Origin: Bettongia penicillata ogilbyi
Taxonomy: Eukaryota; Chordata; Mammalia; Diprotodontia; Potoroidae
Direction of reading: 5' to 3'
DNA: 64,000 bases
Assembly: GCA_023548195.1 (NCBI GenBank)
Contig: JAJHZJ010000335.1
Coordinates: forward strand, 3,279,020 to 3,343,019
A model generated the notes under the pieces. The model made no database searches and was not told the origin of the DNA. It saw only the letters and a list, made by a program, of their open reading frames with translations. Below, piece after piece: positions 1 through 12,649 of this stretch. Both the position numbers and the translations under genes were made by a program. Numbering within the stretch: the stretch's first letter is position 1; the number at the start of each line of letters is the position of its first letter.

Positions 1-371
1 ATTACAAGGTGAAATACAGCAATCCCATGCAATAATAAATATATTCGTATTATGGATAAAAAGAAAGACCTCAAAGCTTGCCCTCAATTCCATACAAAGG
101 AGTTATTTTTTTAAAAAGTCCAAGAGAAACTATTTCATTAAAACAGAAGTTGAACCACCTTGCTTCCCAGTCAGAACAGAGACCTACTTTATGAAATTGC
201 TTTGACACTAGCAGACAATGTAAATAAGAACACAGTGAATTTGTTTTAGACAGAAGAGGATCGAATAAAGGGGCAGAACCAATGCTGCCCAACAACACAA
301 GTTGTAGAGTCTCCAATAGTAAAAAGAAATACTATAAACGTTAGAGACGTTGATTGGCATCTCATATTGTA

Positions 372-470
372 TTCGTCCTTCCTTTTTGAAGAAGACCATG
401 ACATCAGAGAAATGATGACATGACTTGCACTTGACTTTGTTTTGTCACCAGCCTCACTTTCTTCTCCTGG
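372..470 (-). repeat. Fragment of a tRNA-derived marsupial SINE body
   Basis: The stretch with 'gaccatgacatcag' and 'gacttgcacttgactttg' is the reverse complement of the body of the fuller SINE at 62955-63285. Only about 100 bp remain. The family name (Mar1/WSINE type) is a guess. Confidence 0.6.
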
Positions 471-679
471 CTTCCTATACAAATAATAGGAACGACATAT
501 ACATATATACATCCATGCATACATGTGCACATATGTGTAAAGTATGATTATATATAGTATGCACCCAGGCATAGCAGAGAGAAAGAAGTTTGGAAGGAAA
601 GATAAAATGAATAAAACAAGGGAAAAAAGAGGTAGGAAGTATTTAGAAAGTACCTTCAGTGTGTGGGTCAATTAGCTAA

Positions 680-862
680 GCAAGCAAAACTCTGAGTAGA
701 TGCATTGTTATTCCTATTATATAATTGGGGAAACTGAGGGAGATAAGGTTCCATGACTTTTCCCGGGTCACACAGCTATTAAGTGTTTGAAATTGAATAA
801 GAAGTCAAGTTGGCTGAGTCCAGATCCAGTCCTCTATCCACAGCTTCAAGTAGTGTATTGGA
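680..862 (-). repeat. MIR SINE
   Basis: This has the MIR signature read in reverse: 'ggggaaactgaggg', then 'ggtcacacagctattaa', then a stretch ending 'cctctatccac'. The same MIR recurs at 16345-16560 (unit B) and 58115-58265 (unit C), so it predates the duplications. Confidence 0.8.
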
Positions 863-2204
863 GGAGAGGGAGAAAGGATTAGAGAAGAGGGGAGAGGGAA
901 CTGAAGAAAACCTTATGGGAAGAGAGCTTTATACAGTTTATAATTATTGGTGTTGCTATTGTCATTTTTAATTAATATTAACATTAGTTTTAATTATGTG
1001 AATAAGTACTAATTACTTAAGAAATGAATAACCTTTAATATCAACTTAATGATATTTAATATGGGATCATAGTCAATTAATTAATTAGAAATATGTTATA
1101 CTACAGTAAGAAGAAAAAGATATCAAACTATGGAGGACTTCTTTGTCAAGCAGAATACATACCCTGCTTGTGTAAAATTAATTCCTGCACTCCTTATGTT
1201 CTCATAAACATATTGATCCAATTATTTCACTTTTTCCTGTGACCTATGAGCACTGAAGTTCACACCATATAAAATATGTTAAATACTCATCTAATAAGGG
1301 GAAATAAGAAAGACTTACTGGCCTCTTTTTTTTGGAAACAAAATTCCCTGTGCAACTTATTTTTAATATCCAGTGGAAGAGACTATGTCAGGACATTAAA
1401 TATGGCACAATGCTCATTCCTGGCAGCTCTCTGCACTCACCTTTTACTATCTAGTCTAGTAGAATTTAGCTTCCCAAAGGTCTTCCATTCAACATTTAAA
1501 TAAATAACTCATACATAATTTTATGCCAGGCTCTCCTTTTGGTACTCACCCCTCCACTATTTTCCCTAACAGAATCTTTGGCAGACCTGATGACTTAATA
1601 TCAGCTTGTATATTCTTTTTTTAACTTATACATTCTTAAGAAAAACACTGTGGATTGAACAGGGACAGAGTCCTTTCCCTGCCAAAGAGAAACTCTGATA
1701 CTGAAACTACTGCTGGAAGAGTCCTCAGACTATAGCTAGTTCAATGGCCTCTTTATCAGTATTGTTACTAATATTATTGTTAAAATTTCAACCCCAAATG
1801 TAGTGATCTCCCTGAAACAACACAGATAGCAATCCAATGCAGATTCTGAACTTAAATCCTCTGCTTTTCATTTGACTGACCATGCATTTCACCATGACTT
1901 ATGAGCATCCAGGACAGCTGAGACACAAAGGTTGAGAGCTGACTTTTTCCAATCTGTAAAATGTAAATTTTAAAATATAGAAGGACAATAAATCTTAGAT
2001 TGACCATGATTGTTAGAGTGACAGAAGTCAGGGTCATGGAAAGGAGTAAAGAAAGAAGCAGAGGAAATGATGTAGGAGACAGAAACGAAGGGTCAAAGAC
2101 TTAGTATTGAGAGTACCTTCCAGTTTGCCAATAAAAGTTACACATTAAATCTAACAGGCACCAAATGCCATCTGAGAAGCAGAATAAGACAGTAGAAGAA
2201 GGCT

Positions 2205-2345
2205 ACATAGGAGTCAGACAAACATTCATTCAAATACAGTCTTCATCACCCATGATTTTATGTCACTTTGAAAGAATCACTGACTCTCTCTGGGCCTCAG
2301 TTCCCTCACCTGTAAAATGTGGGTTTTCAAGCAACTTCTCTGACT
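2205..2345 (+). repeat. MIR-like SINE
   Basis: The right half reads like sense MIR: 'ctgggcctcagttccctcacctgtaaaatg' shortened and mutated. Counterparts lie at about 17530-17660 and 60310-60430 in units B and C, so it also predates the duplications. Confidence 0.65.
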
Positions 2346-3769
2346 TCTCATAATCTCTGAATCAATATAACTGGGCCAGGAGGAGACATTAGACTGTGAA
2401 ACATCTGCCTTAGCAATTCCCACAGGAACTCTCAGCTTGTCATCTACATTCTTTCAAAGCCATGCAGCCTGAGTGTGGGAGGAGGAGACAGGCTCAGGCT
2501 GGAGGACCAGAAGCCATTGGGAGAAGCAGACAGGACTCTAAGGTCCATACTGTTCTGCCAATGCAAGAAGTCAGTCATGACTCTGAGCTTGCACAATGAG
2601 ATTGTTGGACAGCTCCAACATATCGAACTTGAATCAGAGATCAGAACCTTCTGCTCCTGGAGTTGATCTCAAATTACTGATCTAATCAGAAAGAGAATAA
2701 TTTTTCTCCCAGGATTTTCTTCCAGTTTTCTCCCAGGATTGCTACAGTGCAGTATCTCCCGATATCTAAATTATAACCTTTTGATTACTGAACCTACACG
2801 CACTCCCCTTAGCCTGATTGGGGCGTACGTGTGGGAGGGGATAAAATCAGAAAAAACTAGAAAAGTATCTAGTGAGGGATAATATGTCCTTGCTGTAATG
2901 TAAAGACAGAATACAGAAGACAGAAACTTTTTGAGGTTTCATCTACAAGATTTCTTTTGTATCCCAAACACACAGAGATGCAATCCCTTTCTCCTAGGTG
3001 AGATTTTTAGTAAACTCTATCTTTGTGGCAAAAGTAGAAAAGTACTTACCACTCTGATCTGTGCTCACAAAGCAGAGGCTAGAATTGGGTGTGAGTGTGT
3101 AAATATGTGTGTGTTACATATGTGTGTATGTGTTTTGTGGGGCTGCAGTTATAAGCACAGCCTTTACTGAACTCATTTCCCCAAGAGTTGTAATTAACAC
3201 GTCACCTCATAAACAAAAGTTAGCAGAAAGAATCTGCCATGTGTCTGAAGAAGAAACGACTCTGTCTCTGGTAAAAATATGCATCAACAATTAAAAGTTA
3301 TTAATTAGAATCTCTAAAGGGGCAACTCCTTATATTTGTGAGAGATAGGGGGTTTTTTGTTTTGTTTTGTTTTTTGTTTTTTTCTGTTTACTTGATAATA
3401 TAAAAAGAGGGAATAAAGGCCTTTCAAGGTCACAGGAACAAAGAAAATGGTTATCTCTGAACACTGATATGTGAGTGCCTCTGTTCATGAAATCAATAGA
3501 TCCTTGTGATTTTTTTTTCTACAAAACATTAATTGACTCTGTTCTTACTAAAAATAATTATTATTAATTTTACAATACAATGATAATCACAATAATTATA
3601 TGAAATTAGTATTTTTATTGTCTTGAGAGAAAATAATTATCTTACTTTTTAGAAGTTTGTTTAAAGGAAAAGAACTAGATGACACACTGAGGGAATAATA
3701 AGATCACTTACATTGTATGTATTTTTGTATGCATAAATTTTGATAATGAAGCAAAAAGCAAAGCAAAGC

Positions 3770-4010
3770 TATATCAAATTAAAGATGAGGAGGAAGGAAA
3801 CTATATTTTGTTAAGTGGATTATAGAAAATGAAGTGATATCTAAATATATATACACAAAATAGTATCGCATGTAAATTATTAAAGGAGAAGTTAAGTAAC
3901 AGGAAAAAATAGACAATAAAACTGTATTATTGGAAGGCCTCAACTTTCCCCTTATAAAAGTAGATAAATGTAACCAAAAAATAAACAAGAAAGAAGTTAG
4001 AAAGATGAAT
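3770..4010 (+). mobile_element. L1 ORF2 fragment (sense), endonuclease/RT linker region
   Basis: The stretch around 3925-4000 ('ggcctcaactttccccttat', then 'aaataaacaagaaagaagtta') resembles the L1 ORF2 segment after the endonuclease domain. It has stops in all frames. It lies head to head with antisense ORF2 sequence starting at about 4011. Confidence 0.55.
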
Positions 4011-4840
4011 TAGCCATTTCACGTTCTATCTCTTGTTTGGCCATGAATTCTTCTGTTCTCCTTAAATCTGACAGGTAAATCACTCCTAGATCTCCTGATT
4101 TGCTTATGGTTATCACCCTTTATGTCTAAATCACATACTAATTTTGACCTTATTTTGATATACATTGTGAGATGTTGATCTACACCTAGTTTCTGGCATA
4201 CGGTTTTCCTGTTTTCCCAACAGTTTTTGGCAAATAATGAGTTTTTGCTTATTAAACACAAAATTACTCCAGTCATTTACTAATTTACATATACCTAAAA
4301 TATTCCACTGATTCACCACCCTATTTCATAGAGAATTCCAGATTGTTTTGATAATTATTGCTTAATAATACAATTTGAGCTCTTGGAAAATAATTTTGAT
4401 AAGTGTCCTTTGCCTAGTTCTCCGATGCCTCAGCCATTTAATATTTTTTTTGAAATATGATGTCCATTTACATTTTTGGATCTTCGTTTTCAAGTAGTCC
4501 AGAATTTTTTTAAAACAATCTGTTCTTGACTTATTTTCTAAATCAATTTTGTCCATATGAGCTATATCATATTTTCTTCTATTTTTCTGTTCTATTACTT
4601 TGTTTTATTGTTTTTGATGTCTCATGGAATGATAAGCTTTCGCTTGACCTGTTACAATTTCTAAAGAAATTATCTTTAATGAGGACTCTTGCTTTTGTCA
4701 CTTATTTTTAAATTCTCTTTAGTGTTGTTCAATATTATGTTATAAACAGTTAATTGTCCTTTCATATTTTTTCATTGTTCTCATTCCTTATCTCAGTTTT
4801 TCCTCTATTGATTTTATTTCATTTCTGAAAAGATTTTTTT
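4011..4840 (-). mobile_element. L1 ORF2 fragment, antisense
   Basis: It aligns with the antisense ORF2 at 32700-33200, sharing for example 'gtgagatgttgatctac' and 'ttttcccaacagtttttg' and the following 'gattcaccac' stretch. Many stops in all frames make it a fossil. Together with 3770-4010 it forms an inverted pair, as in an L1 insertion with an internal inversion, but no 3' UTR or poly(A) is visible. Confidence 0.7.
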
Positions 4841-5330
4841 ATTATTATCTTTGCTCTGTTTCTGCCCTGGAACTGCAATTGGTGCCCCTGCTTATTTGTG
4901 ATGGCAAGAACTGTTCACTCGAGAACTGCAACCCAGACCTTTTAATGGGAAATGGAGTGACTGAGGATAGTACTTGCTCGGGTAACTTTTAATCTCTTTC
5001 TGGCAAATTCACCAATCCCATTACCTTTTCTGGGTTTTGAGAGCTTCCTAAACAGTTTTTGTAGCTATTGCTGTCCCTGCTTACGCTTGCTGCTGCTGCC
5101 TCTAAGGTCAACATTTGGTATTGTCACCACTCCTAGACAGGCCAGTACCCCAGTACCACAAATGTCTCTTTCCAAACTTCCAAGTTATCATGGGCTAGAA
5201 AAATATCTCATGTCTAAATTTTATTTGTTTTGCTGCTCCAAAATATGATTTGATGCATATTAAAATTGTTTGTAATGATGGAAAACTTCAGCTTAAATGT
5301 CCCTTATATGCAATCATTTTGTCTCTCCCT
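4841..5330 (-). mobile_element. Probable L1 5'-end fragment, antisense (decayed)
   Basis: A moderately GC-rich stretch containing 'gcttgctgctgctgcctcta' resembles 38660-38930, next to the 5' end of the old antisense L1. No coding frame survives. Assigned by resemblance only. Confidence 0.4.
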
Positions 5331-5404
5331 TTTCATATTATTTTTAAAAATATATTTAAGCTAAAATTTTGCTGTATCTGTATTTTACAAGTTATATATT
5401 TTTC

Positions 5405-5595
5405 ATAAAAGGCAGTTAGTTGGTACAGTGGATGGAGTGCTGGGTGTAGAGTCAAGAAGACTTATCTTCCCGAGTCCAAATCTGGCTTCACTCACTTACC
5501 AGGTGTGTGACCCTGGGCAAGTCATTTAACCCCATTTGCCCCTTTTCCTCTGTAATATGACCTTGAGAAGGAAATGACAAACTTGCCATGGGATG
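5405..5595 (+). repeat. tRNA-derived SINE (SINE1_MD-like)
   Basis: The head reads 'agttggtacagtggatgga', followed by 'gtgtgaccctgggcaagtca' and a tail 'gagaaggaaatgacaaac'. This order is typical of abundant tRNA-derived SINEs in opossum. The family label is from memory. Confidence 0.7.
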
Positions 5596-5954
5596 TCAAA
5601 TTTCCACTTTTTGTAGTGATTTCTTGACCCACATTATCCCAAATTTTAATATACATTCATGCTTTCTGCATCTTTAATCCATTTTTGCACATTTCCTCTT
5701 CTGTTTTTATGAATGTGGAGAACTCAAGCTACCCAATTCCCCTGTTTTAGCATTATATACACAATTTTACAAATTGAATAATTTGTGTTTTCAATCTTTA
5801 TTTATCTATCTATTTATTTTGCTTTACAGTCTCTTGAATGCTAAGATTTTTATTTTCTCTACAACAGTTGGGAAATACTTCTGACTGATACTGATCATGG
5901 TCAGTGGTTCATTGTTACTTACAATACTTTTTTTCTGAAAAAATTAGTTTGGAT

Positions 5955-6055
5955 ATATGTGTGTATATGTATGTATATGTGTATGTATATATATATATAC
6001 ACACATACATATATACACACATATACATGTATATGTACACACATACATGTACATG
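5955..6055. repeat. (TATG/TACA)n microsatellite
   Basis: Alternating 'gtatatgtatgtatat' then 'acacatacatatata' makes an imperfect, partly self-complementary purine/pyrimidine alternation. It explains the tyrosine/isoleucine/histidine-rich reading frames here. Confidence 0.85.
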
Positions 6056-6804
6056 CATGGCCTTGGCCTTGGATTTTAGCTATGACTAGGATATATTCAA
6101 TTTCAGTTTATTTTTATGTGTTTATCTTGATTTTAAAAGATCATTGGGACTTTTTATTCCTTTTATTTTATCTTTCCTCCTCAGTGTTCAAAATAGTCTA
6201 ACTCATGACTTCTTAAAATTTCATCTCCAGGTATTTTTTTTTATTACTTACTCATGGTTTAAAATAGAGAGATTTCTTTGTCTAAAGTTTCTTACTTTCT
6301 CTTCTCTTTCTGACATCAATGACATTTTTTTTAAAAAAAAGTATGCCACAAACAATAGAAAAAGGCTTTCCTCTACTTTTCCACTTTTCAGAAAATTACC
6401 TAATTTTATTCAGTGCAAAATATTAGCTTTTCATCATTTATATGTATGTATGTATTTCATCATGTTAATATGAAGACTACTATTATTTATAGTATATTTA
6501 ATATTAATGATTGCTGTATTTTTTTTCCTTTCAAGATGTATTGAAACATATATCTTGGAGGCTCATTTATTTTTTTTTCATAATTAGCCATTAAATGGTA
6601 GCAGGATACAGATATTTCAGAAATCTTTGGAGCTGAAAAACACTGAATTCAAATATCTCCTCTAAAAGATACTTGTTATATGTACCTAAATGGGTAAATA
6701 AAAATGTGTTTGTATATGCACATATATACATCTTTATCTTATATGTAGATGTGTATATGTATAAGCATGTGCAGGTGTGTCTATGGAAAAGAGAAAGTTA
6801 TAGA

Positions 6805-7015
6805 AAACAAGCATTTATATAGTACCTACTATCTGTAGGAACAAACTGGTTTTTGCAAATATTATTCAATTTAATCTGCACAATAACATGAAACATAAAT
6901 GTTGATATTGTACCCATGTTACAGGCAAAGAAATTGAAGCAAATAGAACAAACAGAAGTTAAGAGACATGACAAGGGCTCAAACACCTAGTAAGTGCCTG
7001 AGGTCAGATTCTAGT
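6805..7015 (-). repeat. MIR SINE
   Basis: The sequence 'aagcatttatatagtaccta' through 'aggcaaagaaattgaagca' to 'cacctagtaagtgcctgagg' is a reverse MIR. Its counterpart in unit D is at 43470-43710, showing that the two units share this ancestral insertion. Confidence 0.75.
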
Positions 7016-7074
7016 CTTTCTTAGTCATCCCAAGTCTTTCTAAGTCTTAAGCAATTCTTTTTTCTTACCAATAT

Positions 7075-7225
7075 ACATATACCGAGACACATTTATGTAT
7101 ATTTTTGTGTATATGTATATATTTTTCTGTGAATATATACAGATACATACACACATATGTGTATGTACACATATATAAGTATAAATATATGCACACATAC
7201 ACATATATACACACATACATACACA
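7075..7225. repeat. (TA/CA)n microsatellite
   Basis: An imperfect run of 'atacacacatatgtgtatgt' type. The cysteine/valine-rich reverse frame here is a translation of this repeat. Confidence 0.85.
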
Positions 7226-7834
7226 AACTGCTTTTTTCATTATTTCATTTTTAAAAAAATCACTTAGTATTCATCAGCACAGTAGATATAATTATTTCTC
7301 ATATTAATAACAAATTTTTAAAATTGAAAAGACCCAAGTATCCCCCTTTCTCTCATTTCCTTTTCCAATCTCTCAAAGATAGGGTTAATGGAAGTAAGGA
7401 TTAAGAGTCTCCTCATTCTGGGTGTTGCTATTCTGCCCAACTAGATCAGACTTCTAATCTGAGTAGAAAACCCCTTCTGGTCAGGCTTAGGTGGGATAAA
7501 TTCTTTAAATAGATTTCCCAAGGTTACTGGCAATTTTAAGTAAATTATATAATCAGATTTCATTACAATAAGTTCAGTTTCACATTATAATATTCACTTT
7601 CTCATTAATTGTTCATCAGTCAGAGTTGATCGTCACCCTCAGGAATACCCCTTTTTCAAGGGCATATAAGCCACCAGTCTTCTATCATGATGGACATTAT
7701 AAGAGTGTCACTGGGTTTTTATTAAAAATGCTGATATTATTAATAAGATGACTAATTACCCAGAAATTATCTTTTTTGAACTTTTAAAACATAATCACAG
7801 ATATTAGATGATGTTTCCTTCTTTTCCTGACATG

Positions 7835-8005
7835 TATTATATATAATATATATGCATACATACATACAGATTGACATGTATAGACAGATTTCTATCTAGA
7901 TACATATATAGAAATGTAGATATAGATTTCTGTCTATATGTCTAGATAGATAGATATAGAGAGATAAATAGATTGACAGATAGATATAGATATCATATAG
8001 ATATT
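7835..8005. repeat. (GATA)n-rich simple sequence
   Basis: Repeated 'gatagatagatatagagaga' and 'tatctagatacatatatag' motifs. Related GATA-rich sequence is present at the matching place in unit B (18660-18780). Confidence 0.8.
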
Positions 8006-8159
8006 GACCATGATATTATTTTCAATTTGGGAGCATAATTGTGTTTCTGTTACAGGTATTAGTTCAGGTTACTAACTGAACCAGATGACAGTTTGAAATT
8101 GATTCTTCTGTACAAGATTTTTTTTTTATTTACCTGTTTTTGTTTCTTTTGCTTTCACT

Positions 8160-9400
8160 TAAGTTTACATTGGTATATGGAGGACTAAGGGAAGAACTTC
8201 TATAATTTATGATATCCTAATTTGGGAGATCAACTATTTTATGAATTTTCTATGTGATCGTAATATATTGTTTTTACTGGGCCCAGACCGACATTAGGGC
8301 CTCCTTTGTAAACAGGCAAATTGCTTAGCCTCTCTACAACTTGGTAAGCTGTATCTTTCCATCTGCTTGACATTTTGTACATCTCATATGTATTAAAATT
8401 TCATAACAGGGTTATTTCATCTTGTTAAAGGTCCTAGAAATGAACACAAATAGTCCAAGAACATTTATGTCCTTGAGTATTCCTCTTGGCTGATGATCTA
8501 GCTTTGTTGGTGAGTTTCAGTTTTTTTCAGCTGAGACTCTATCTAAAGTATCTACTTCCTCAGACACCCAAAGATGTAGCTCACAAGGTCATCGTGCCTT
8601 TAGTTTAACCATCACTATGTAGGGAATAAAACCATTGATATCATTCCCATTAGAATTCTGCACATGTACAAGAAAAGTCACATGCTTGTTACAGGGAGCT
8701 TCTTCTTCTGATTTCAGCGTCCCTAATAGATTGAACAGAATTCTTTTAAAATTTTTCAGTTATGGGTCACCTTCTGGATAATATCTGAATGTTTGAACAT
8801 CGTGCTGTGAAAATCTTTACCTTCTTTTTAATTGATGTTGGAAGGTAGTTCATATAATAAGATACTATTACCATAACACCTTGGCAAATGTAGAGAATTT
8901 TAGGTTCCTTGTTGGGTATGCTTGGTCATACAGAGTAATGAGATCCATGATCCTTTATATGTGGCATCTTCTTTATGTTTCATTCTAAAAATAGGAAGAC
9001 AATATAGACAAGTATCAAAAGTGTGCTATGACATAAACTCAGTAATCACCATGAGTCAATAGTGTACTTTTTACACATGGCAGGTACAATAGTCTACTTT
9101 TAAGTGATATTGTGTGCTACTTTGGTAGTAAAATGTTTCTTCTTAACCCAAGAGTATTTTCTTGATCCCTATGCCCAACACCATTATGTAGAACTGTCTT
9201 AGGTAAAGAGTGGTATACCCTGGGTCACAGCAACTCCATCCTGTTACCAATAATAGTAGAAGAAATAGTCTGCCACAGTACTCCATTGAACAGTTTCAAT
9301 TTCTTCCATTTTTCCAACAAAGAAGAGCCTTCAGAAGACAGACGAGTGCTTTGTCAACACCACCTCACATGTTTTAAGTTATCATTTCTCATAGCCCTTA
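8160..9400 (-). pseudogene. Fossil Ty3/gypsy-type integrase (unit A copy)
   Basis: Read on the minus strand, this region has in order the three parts of a Metaviridae (Ty3/gypsy) integrase. At 9133-9203 there is a degraded HHCC zinc-binding segment in which LHNGVGH is followed by an LRRNIFYY-like stretch. At about 8840-8980 there is a trace of the catalytic core (DHGSHYS near the usual DHFT motif). At about 8240-8345 there is a C-terminal GPY/F-like module (VVERLSNLPVYK, then GPVKT). Stops and frameshifts break every part, and no LTR, protease or reverse transcriptase was found nearby. The copies at 18990-19905 and 44160-45420 are its paralogs. Intact gypsy elements are not typical of mammals. 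A decayed GIN1/GIN2-like gene is the main alternative, but the GPY/F-like tail favours a retrotransposon. No product is expected. Confidence 0.6.
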
Positions 9401-9444
9401 GTCCACCATATGCCATCTGTTGTACAGGACTGATGTAAGATATA

Positions 9445-9670
9445 TACCTGGAATACAGGGCTGGTTCACCATAGCAAAAGTATCAGCTTAATTGGTCACT
9501 TCATAACAAAATTAAGAAAAATAATATTATTTTCTCAATAGAGGCAGAAAAAGCTTTGAATAAAATACAACATACATTCCTATCTAAAAAGGAAAACAAG
9601 AAAACCTTGGAATAAGCAGAGTTTTCCTTAAAACAATAAGCAGTATCTATCAAAAGTTTTAGCAATTCCA
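9445..9670 (+). mobile_element. L1 ORF2 reverse-transcriptase fragment, sense
   Basis: The text 'ggctggttcaccatagcaa', then 'ctcaatagaggcagaaaaag' and 'aataaaatacaacatacatt', corresponds to the L1 RT segment around the AEKAFDKIQH motif, here mutated. Only about 225 bp remain, with stops and indels. Confidence 0.75.
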
Positions 9671-10369
9671 AATAGTCCTTATGTTGAATATATTTTATTT
9701 TTTTCCAATTTGTCCTTGAAGTAAGAAAATGAACATTATTTGGAACAAGAAAGAAATGTTTAAGCTTGATGAATGGATAAATATGTCTGACAGTTTTTCA
9801 AACAATGGCTTAGTGTGTCCTGAGAGGTGGTAAATTGTCTATTAACTTCAGTCATTTTGCTAATAATGCTAGAATTTTAGTAAAAGAGGTCAATGGTAGT
9901 CTTAAATACCAAAAGTCTCCATGGAGGTGGACTCATGGCTTATATGTCCTTGGAAAATGTGTCTTCCAGAGGGAGGCAATCAGCTCTTGTTGGTTAAAAG
10001 TTAATGAGATGGACTTTACAAATAAAAGTGGGCTCTCTCCACTAAAAGGTTGGGAGTCACATCATGCCACTCTTCCACTAAATGACTATTTCTACTCTGA
10101 GACCACATCCAATCTTGAACAATTTAGACAAAGTGCCTACTTCCACCCAAACTTCATTGAGTAGAAGTAATGGGCAGGAAGTCATCTTAGGTTACAGATT
10201 TCATGCAAGGTTTGGTGGGGTTTCACCAAGACTGAGGAGAAAGTTAGTTGAACCTCCAAAGATTAAGTTTTTGAAATTAGGATTTTAGAAAAAAAGGGGA
10301 AATTCTGAATTTCCCCAAATGAATGGTTATTAATAGCCATTTCTCTCAGTTCTCTGTCCTTTTCCTGAT

Positions 10370-10510
10370 CTATCTTTTTTATGGCTGTTATTGTTGCTGC
10401 TGCTATTGTTGTTTGGTCACTCAGTAGTGTCTGCCTTTGCATGACTGATTAAGGGTTTCCTTGGCAAGTATACTGGAGTGATTTGGCATTTCCTCCTCCA
10501 GGAGGGATAT
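10370..10510 (-). repeat. tRNA-derived SINE 3' part
   Basis: The reverse complement of 'aaatgccaaatcactccag' followed by 'tacttgccaaggaaaccc' is the usual tail of the SINE at 5405 and 41235. The head is missing. Confidence 0.65.
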
Positions 10511-11621
10511 GCAAGTTACACAGTTTATGCAAATACACATAAACATATGTGTATGTATGTGCATATGTATATATGTATTTATAAGGGTACATATGAATAA
10601 ATATGTAAAACATCATATAGATAGACACCTAAATAAAAAGATAGATGTCAGATATCTGTCTAAACAGAAAAAAACATATCTCTTGCTCTCTCTCTGTCTC
10701 TCTTGCTATTATGTTTCACAGAGATATTGAGAGTCAAATAAAGTTATTGCTTTTGGGGAATGATACACAGGTTATTTGTGCAAGGAAAACTCCACAAAAC
10801 ATTTACAGAATTGTTTCCTGATAGAACTTTAAGATTAAACTTGTATTAACATGGATTAATTTTCTTAAAAATTATTTTTTAAATGAAACAAAATAAGCCA
10901 AAAAGGGTTTTATTTAATTTTAAGGTGCAATGCAATGGAGAATAAACTTTGAAAATATGTGTTTCTGATGGGTGTTACTAACTTCAAGGTATGGAAAATT
11001 GGGAGACTAGAAAGAATTATTTAGACTTGGCTGGAACCTTGGATGTTGATGAGTCCTACTCTGTATTTTGTTTTTAGACCAAAGTCTGAAATGAACAGAC
11101 TATAAAGGACTTGTCAGTGGCTACAGAAAAATAAGTAATATAACTAAAATTTAGACCTTGAATGTCTGCCTCAAAATCAAGTAATCTTATTTCACTGTGG
11201 CACATGAACATCCATACTATCTAGACTGTCAATTCTTTTCAAAATGTTCACAATTTTTCTGGCCATCGATCCTTAAAAGTAATTTTATTAAACTTGGTGA
11301 CAATTAAGATATTTTTCTTCCATGAGGGATGTGAACACAATTTAAAAAATTTTTACCAACCTTCACTAAATTTTCCATTCTGCTTTTGGACACCAAATTT
11401 GTTGTTATGGACAGAATGATACACGTATAAAGTAGCAATAACTTTGAGAAAGCAAAATAATCATTGTCTGCTTAAGAAGAACTTGATCTTTGTTCCATTG
11501 TCTTGTTTTAGGAATAAGGGGCTTGGAGTGAGTTTTTAGAGTTTGTTTTTTATCTTTAAAATTCCATGACTTTATGGTTCAAATGAGTTTATTCTGAGAT
11601 CTTAATGAGTTGAGATAATAA

Positions 11622-12533
11622 TTTTTCATCCCTTTGAAAACATTACAGCCAACTGAGGATTTGTGAATCAGAGCTGATTAAAACAGAGAGATTGACTGTA
11701 GAGTAAGAAAGAGATAACAAAAAACACCCAGGGATATGAATCACTCACTGATCTGTGTATCTTTAGAATTTTCCATCATAGTAACAAAGGTGGAACCAAT
11801 TGAATAAAAGTATACACAGATAATCATGAGCAGCAGGATGACTTTGGCGGCTGTCTGGGGAGGCAGTGGTGTTGACTAGTGTTATGAAGGTGTTGGACTT
11901 GCCAATGGTGTCTAAACAAGACAAACACCATGTAGCCACTGGTAATGGCCGTGTGCCCTTAAAACACTGCCTTATTAAGTGTCTTCAACACAACAAGTTT
12001 TGAAGCTGATATAGCATGCTAGTATATATGAGAATACCCTAGATTCCTCTTAAGATTACTGATTGTATCATTTCTAGGGTAACTCACATGTAGAGGTACA
12101 ACCACATCCATCAACAAATTGAGTACCTCTATGAAGACACAGGATGGAATAATCCATTTGGGCCTCTGGCTTTGAGCTGTGCACATTTGGGGCTGTTGGA
12201 ACTGATGACAATGGCTTGGAAGACACTCAGCATGCAAGTAATGCAAAGGGAAAGACCCTGGGACACTGTTTGCAAATAAATTACGATTTTACATTCAGTG
12301 TCACTTAGGAAATATTTCTGGATGCACACTTGGATTGCCAATGGAATTCCCTTGAAGAAAATCTTCACAATATGGAAAAAGGCCAAATTAATGACAATTA
12401 CAGCCATGGATCTTATCTTTTGTCTAGTAACTAAATGAAAGGAATAGAGATAAAAGAGTAAAACATTTCCAGAGACTCCAATTATAATCTAAACAGTGTA
12501 GATGAGACACAGGATATCATTGTAATATTGCAT
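11622..12533 (-). pseudogene. Vomeronasal type-1 receptor (V1R) pseudogene, unit A
   Basis: V1Rs are intronless seven-transmembrane pheromone receptors of vomeronasal neurons. Read from an ATG at 12533, the sequence parallels the copy at 50789-51705. A TAG at codon 15 replaces the glutamine codon of that copy. TM1 then has GVSGNVLLF, TM2 VIVINLAFF, and TM3 has CKIVIYLQTVSQGLS leading into LSVFQAI, the most recognisable V1R block. A frameshift near 12150 moves the frame before TM4 (VLNLLMDVVVPLHV). Further stops lie before TM5 (SGYMVFVLFRHHWQVQH), and several indels follow through TM6-TM7 (MENSKDTQ). It is clearly non-functional and more decayed than the unit D copy. The family call is firm from TM3-TM5 motifs; the subfamily is not assigned. 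Confidence 0.9.
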
Positions 12534-12649
12534 TATTTATTCTCTAAGATAAAAAAAAGTATTCAGATACAAAGTGATCTGGGAAGGAAGAAAGATTTCG
12601 TTATAGAACCAGAAAAAGAAAATGAGATTCCACACATTTCTTACCAATG

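Noticed and set aside
246..671. 141-codon minus-strand frame
   Set aside because: It runs through a SINE fragment and low-complexity sequence with no motif, and the related sequence in unit B does not keep the frame.
9835..10164. 109-codon plus-strand frame
   Set aside because: No recognisable motif; the duplicon sequence around it is decayed, and I could not find a conserved frame in another unit.
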